NCBI RefSeq assembly: GCF_000346465.2
Contig: NC_034009.1
Span: 33,211,251-33,275,250, forward strand
DNA from: Prunus persica
Taxonomy: Eukaryota; Streptophyta; Magnoliopsida; Rosales; Rosaceae
Direction: 5' to 3'
Length of the DNA: 64,000 nt
Part shown: positions 60,291-64,000 of the stretch, one piece after another
Numbering within the stretch: position 1 is the first letter of the stretch
Layout: every line of letters starts with the position of its first letter
Made by a program: the position numbers and the translations under genes
Notes under the pieces: generated by a model
What the model was told of the DNA's origin: nothing
The model's input: the letters and a program-made list of their open reading frames with translations, nothing else
The model's database searches: none

Positions 60291-63200
60291 ATGGCTATGG
60301 CTGCCGATTCGGCCGCCAATCACCACCTCGACGGCGTCAATAGGAAAAGTAGTTTACCATCTCCCTGGGCGAAGGTGGTCCGAGGGGCCGAACCAGAGTC
60401 CGTTCATCAATCGCCACCATCGTCCTCTTCATCGTTGTCCTCGCTGGGAACCTCGGCACCGGAGCAAACCCCTTTTTCCGATTGCTCCGTATCCTCCAAA
60501 GCTGCTCGTTCTTCGCCGCCCCCATTGCCTCTGCCTACGGCGGATAGTTCCTCAGCTGCTGAGGGCTCCAATGGGAACAACGGCAATGCGGCTAGGCCAA
60601 AGAAGCCGGCTTGGAACAAGCCCGCTAACGACGACGTTGAGGTTAGTCCTACAACTGTAATGGGTGCTGTTTCTTGGCCTGCTTTATCTGAGTCCACTAG
60701 GGCTTCACCTAAATTACCGGCTGATTCCTCTTCAAAGACTGTCTCCGATGCAACTGTCACCCATGGATCAGTCTCGGTTTCTCAGGTTTGTTCCCAAGCA
60801 CTTCACTTTTTTTCCTTTTTTTCCCTTTGTCTGTCTATGGATATGTGTTTGGTTGCAGAGGAAAATTAAGGAAGGAAAAGACAGCGAGAATCATGTTACA
60901 TAATTTGGTAACAATGAATGGATGACTTGCCTAATTGAGCTTGAGGGTTGTTTAGGTTCGTCAGGGTGCCAAACAATGAAATAACTCAGATTTAAAAAGC
61001 TACTTTACTCTACTGTATCTGCAACCAAACAGAGTAAAAGCTATAACATTTTTCGTGGAGTGGGAGTTAATTCTAAGTACTTATGGCGTGATTGATCTTG
61101 TGTTTTGTTGATAGGCACCCGTTATAACACATTCACCCAACTCCAAAAGACATTCTACGAATAACGCAAGCCCTAACTCCACATCGAATAATGCATTTCC
61201 AGCTCGACAAAGACCATCAAAGCGGGGTGGCGGTAGCAGCACTGGTGGTGGTCACGCACACAGCGGTTTTGGACACCCTCCCACACCGCCACCACCGCCA
61301 CCATTCCCTGTTTTCCCTATACTTCCAAATGGTTATGGTAATCTGGTACCAACAATGCCTGATCCTTCTTCTAGAGACCCTTCTTTTCGGGGAAACAGTT
61401 GGGATGTTAGACCAGTTGGTGGGTTTGTGACTCAATCACACCAAGTAAATGATCATCGCAATAATTCCCGTAGGGGAAATTTTGGCCCCCACCCCCGTGG
61501 AGATGGTCCCTACCACAACAATCACGGAGGCAAGCGTGACCAAGATCGTGGAAATTATATGAATGCCAGGGATGCCCACATGCATCAGCATAGAGCTCCT
61601 CCAAGGGGCCTTGTAAGGCCCGCACCACCAAACACTGCTGCATTTGCGCCCCAGCCTGCAAGGCCATTTGCAAACCCCATGGGTTTTCCTGGTGGTAATA
61701 CTATATTAAAAGCGGTTTTCGTTTTTTTAGTTATGTGGAAGTAAAACTAATGTCTCTTTTCTTTTCAGAGTTTGTTTATATCCCTACATTGCCTTTGGAG
61801 CCCATGAGAGGCATGCCATTCATTTCTCAAGCACCACATCCTACAATGTTTATTCCTGTTGCAGAATCTCCTCTGCCTTCTTTAATAGTCAACCAAATAG
61901 ATTATTATTTCAGGTACATTTAATTGTATGCTCTTGTTGATTGACAATTATTTAGCTGTATGAAACAGTTCCTTAGTATCTTGAAAATTAACTGCCATGG
62001 TTTTTTCTTTGTTCATTGTAGTGATGCTAATCTTATAAAAGATGACTTTTTGAGGTCAAACATGGATGTTCAGGGCTGGGTTCCCATTTCTTTAATAGCA
62101 AACTTTCCTCGGGTATGTTATTTATGTTTGATTAAGCACATTTTTCTCTCTTTTGGGACTTATATTATCACCTTAGCCCTATAACATGGTGAAACATCTA
62201 AATTCTTTTCAAAAAAACATTTCAGTCTATGAAAGTTGTAAGATTGCCTTAGGCACTCAACAATAATGATTAATCATTTGTAACACCTTCAGTTTGTGCT
62301 GCGCACAATTTCAATGTAATAGTTTCACCACATTAGGTAGTATGCATACTTTAAACAAGTTGCGCAGCACCCATAGTTCTCTCTTAGACAGATATGGATG
62401 ATTAGGATGCATAGTGGGTTAGATGCTTTGAGAAACATGACCTCAAATATGGAATTTATTGGAGGATATTTATATGTATGTTCATATATAAATTTGTAGA
62501 ATTTTTATTGATGTATGGATGAAGGGGAGAAGTGAGTGATTGGTTGTGATTGCTTTGGAGTGTATAAGTTCTGTTATTTACTGATGAAAATTGAATGTTG
62601 TTGGGTTAATCATTTGCTTTGTTTCTGACTGTGATAGACTTTGATCGTGGCAAACTGTTCATTTCCACCTTTATTTTATGCTCTAATTTAACATAAACTA
62701 AATTGTTTTACCCTCCTCTAAATATCAACCTTCAAATTTTCCTACATATTTGTGATTCTGCAGCCACGTCTCCAATTTTCTATTCATTGACTTCCCTTTT
62801 GTGAAGTTTTATGTTAAGATGATTTTCTGGTTTAGTCCTTGCCCATTATAACTTTTCTTTCTGGGTTATTGACATATAAAGAACTTAAAAGCTTACGCAG
62901 TATGAGAATAAATAATACAATTTTTTGTTATCATGAAGATTTGATATATGATAGGAAATGATATATCCTGAACAGAGATAATCGCGCAAGCTGAGAACAT
63001 GGTGATTGATCTTTCCAAATGAATATATATTTTTTAATTAAAAAAAAAAGAAAAAAAGGAAGAAAGTAGGAATATGTGCAAAAACAAAGGATTACTGAAA
63101 ACATAGGAAAAAAATTGAGTTGGTGTGAACTTGAGTTTGAAACCCATGAGTATAAGTATCTCCAGTAAGATTATGGTTTCCTTAAATGGTTGGACGGACT

Positions 63201-63883
63201 CTTGTCAACTTTTGTTTCTTTAAAAAATTGTCTTTATCACTTTCAAGTATCATTCATCCTCACATATTGCTTGATGCTTTTTGGTTGCAGGTTAAGAGTT
63301 TGACAACCAACATCCAATTGATATTGGATTCCTTGAGAGCTTCAAGTATTGTTGAAGTACATGTGAGTTCCAACAATGCATTTTCTGAAAAATGTTCTGC
63401 TGAAAAAAATCTGATATGCGTGTTATATTATGAAATGAGTTATCTTCTTATTTGTTGCCAAAAAAATGACCTTTTGGCTCTTTATCATGTTGATTGGATG
63501 AAATGACTTAAAATAGGCAATGGTACTTTCATGAAAAATCTAGCAACTGTGCTGCAATTGGCTGCTTTTGTGCACCTGGTCTGACATTGTTGTTGTAATG
63601 ATTGCAGGATGACAAGGTGAGGAGGCTTAATGAATGGATGAAATGGATACCTGCTGGTAGTCAGCTTCCCTTTGAGTCAGGCTCATCATCGCCTGGTGTA
63701 TTAAGTCATAACACGCTTGCAACTTCTTTTGAGAAGATGACAGTGGAGGAAGAGGCTCCTAGCCAAACTAACACGACGGGTAAGCTAGAATCAAACTCTG
63801 TGTCTATTCCAGAGAGCTGTTCAACTGAGTCAGCTGGCCTGTCACAACTTCCCAATGGGGATGTTACCCAAACCAACCATTGA
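60291..63883 (+). CDS. LARP1: La-related protein 1 (LARP1) with La motif
   Basis: LARP1 proteins bind mRNA and control translation and decay; plant LARP1 has a role in heat-induced mRNA decay. Six exons join in phase: 60291-60785, 61115-61691, 61769-61913, 62022-62112, 63291-63362 and 63608-63883, giving 551 residues. The start is ATG 60291 (MAMAADSAANHH). The N-terminal half is disordered, Ser/Pro-rich, with SPWAKVVRG and WNKPAND, then Gly/His/Arg-rich RNA-binding-like stretches and a run of prolines. The La motif (about residues 400-500) has YYFSDANLIKDDFLRSNMDVQGWVPISLIANFPRVKSL and ends LNEWMKWIPAG. No DM15 repeat follows, as in the shorter plant members (LARP1b/c-like). Intron 4 is about 1.2 kb. 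Confidence 0.92.
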
Positions 63884-64000
63884 AGTTGAATTTGATCCAT
63901 CTGTACAACCAAAGAATTCAAGCAAAATCCAGTATAAAGAGTGCACTGCTAATTTTGGAGGCTATGCTAAAGTAATGAGGGGAGGAAGGTAGCTGTTTTG
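63884..64000 (+). other. Start of the LARP1 3' region, cut by the window end
   Basis: The DNA after the TGA at 63881-63883 is probably 3' untranslated sequence. I see nothing else in it. Confidence 0.4.

Overview
This window is nuclear DNA from a flowering plant (a eudicot). The genes have many short introns with GT/AG borders, the intergenic DNA is AT-rich and full of MITEs and LTR elements, and the protein families are plant-specific: CDPK, alpha-expansin, DYW-class PPR, ATL RING-H2, UPF0496 and a CAD of the lignin family. The repeat types and the gene order look Rosaceae-like to me, but that is an impression and I could not test it. I see no organellar or bacterial DNA, rRNA gene, intact tRNA gene or CRISPR array.

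Layout. 1-527 is a flank with possible retroelement remnants. 531-8934 is a PIF/Harbinger DNA transposon with TTA target duplications. It carries two transposase genes head to head (A on minus, B on plus) and a Myb/SANT-type partner ORF. Transposase A is split by a 2.78-kb LTR-type insertion (2423-5200), which itself holds a hAT-like MITE (4252-4836). From 9.5 to 49.5 kb lies a gene-rich stretch: prolyl 4-hydroxylase (+), DYW-type PPR protein (-), CPK29-like calcium-dependent kinase (-), nucleoredoxin (-), an interrupted MITE with a 100-base assembly gap, ATL23-like RING-H2 ligase (-), DsbA/thioredoxin-fold protein (+), Alba RGG protein (+), 26S proteasome subunit RPN3 (+), EXPA11-like expansin (+), UPF0496 protein (-) and a cinnamyl-alcohol-dehydrogenase-family enzyme (-). 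50352-56672 is a complete, very young LTR retrotransposon of copia type that carries gag but no pol. 56719-58528 holds a poly(A)-type retroelement, part of which has been tandemly duplicated together with its flank. 60291-63883 encodes a LARP1-type La-motif protein (+).

The genes do not form a pathway. They are housekeeping and regulatory plant genes, and several correspond, from memory, to neighbours in Arabidopsis At1g20180-At1g20270 and its duplicate block near At1g76000. That points to an old conserved segment invaded by recent transposons. CDS spans below run from start codon to stop codon. Exon borders were set by hand from GT/AG signals, checked for reading phase and compared with my memory of family proteins. 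I found no convincing new host system. The least ordinary items are the double-transposase Harbinger unit, the three-level transposon nest and the gag-only retrotransposon.
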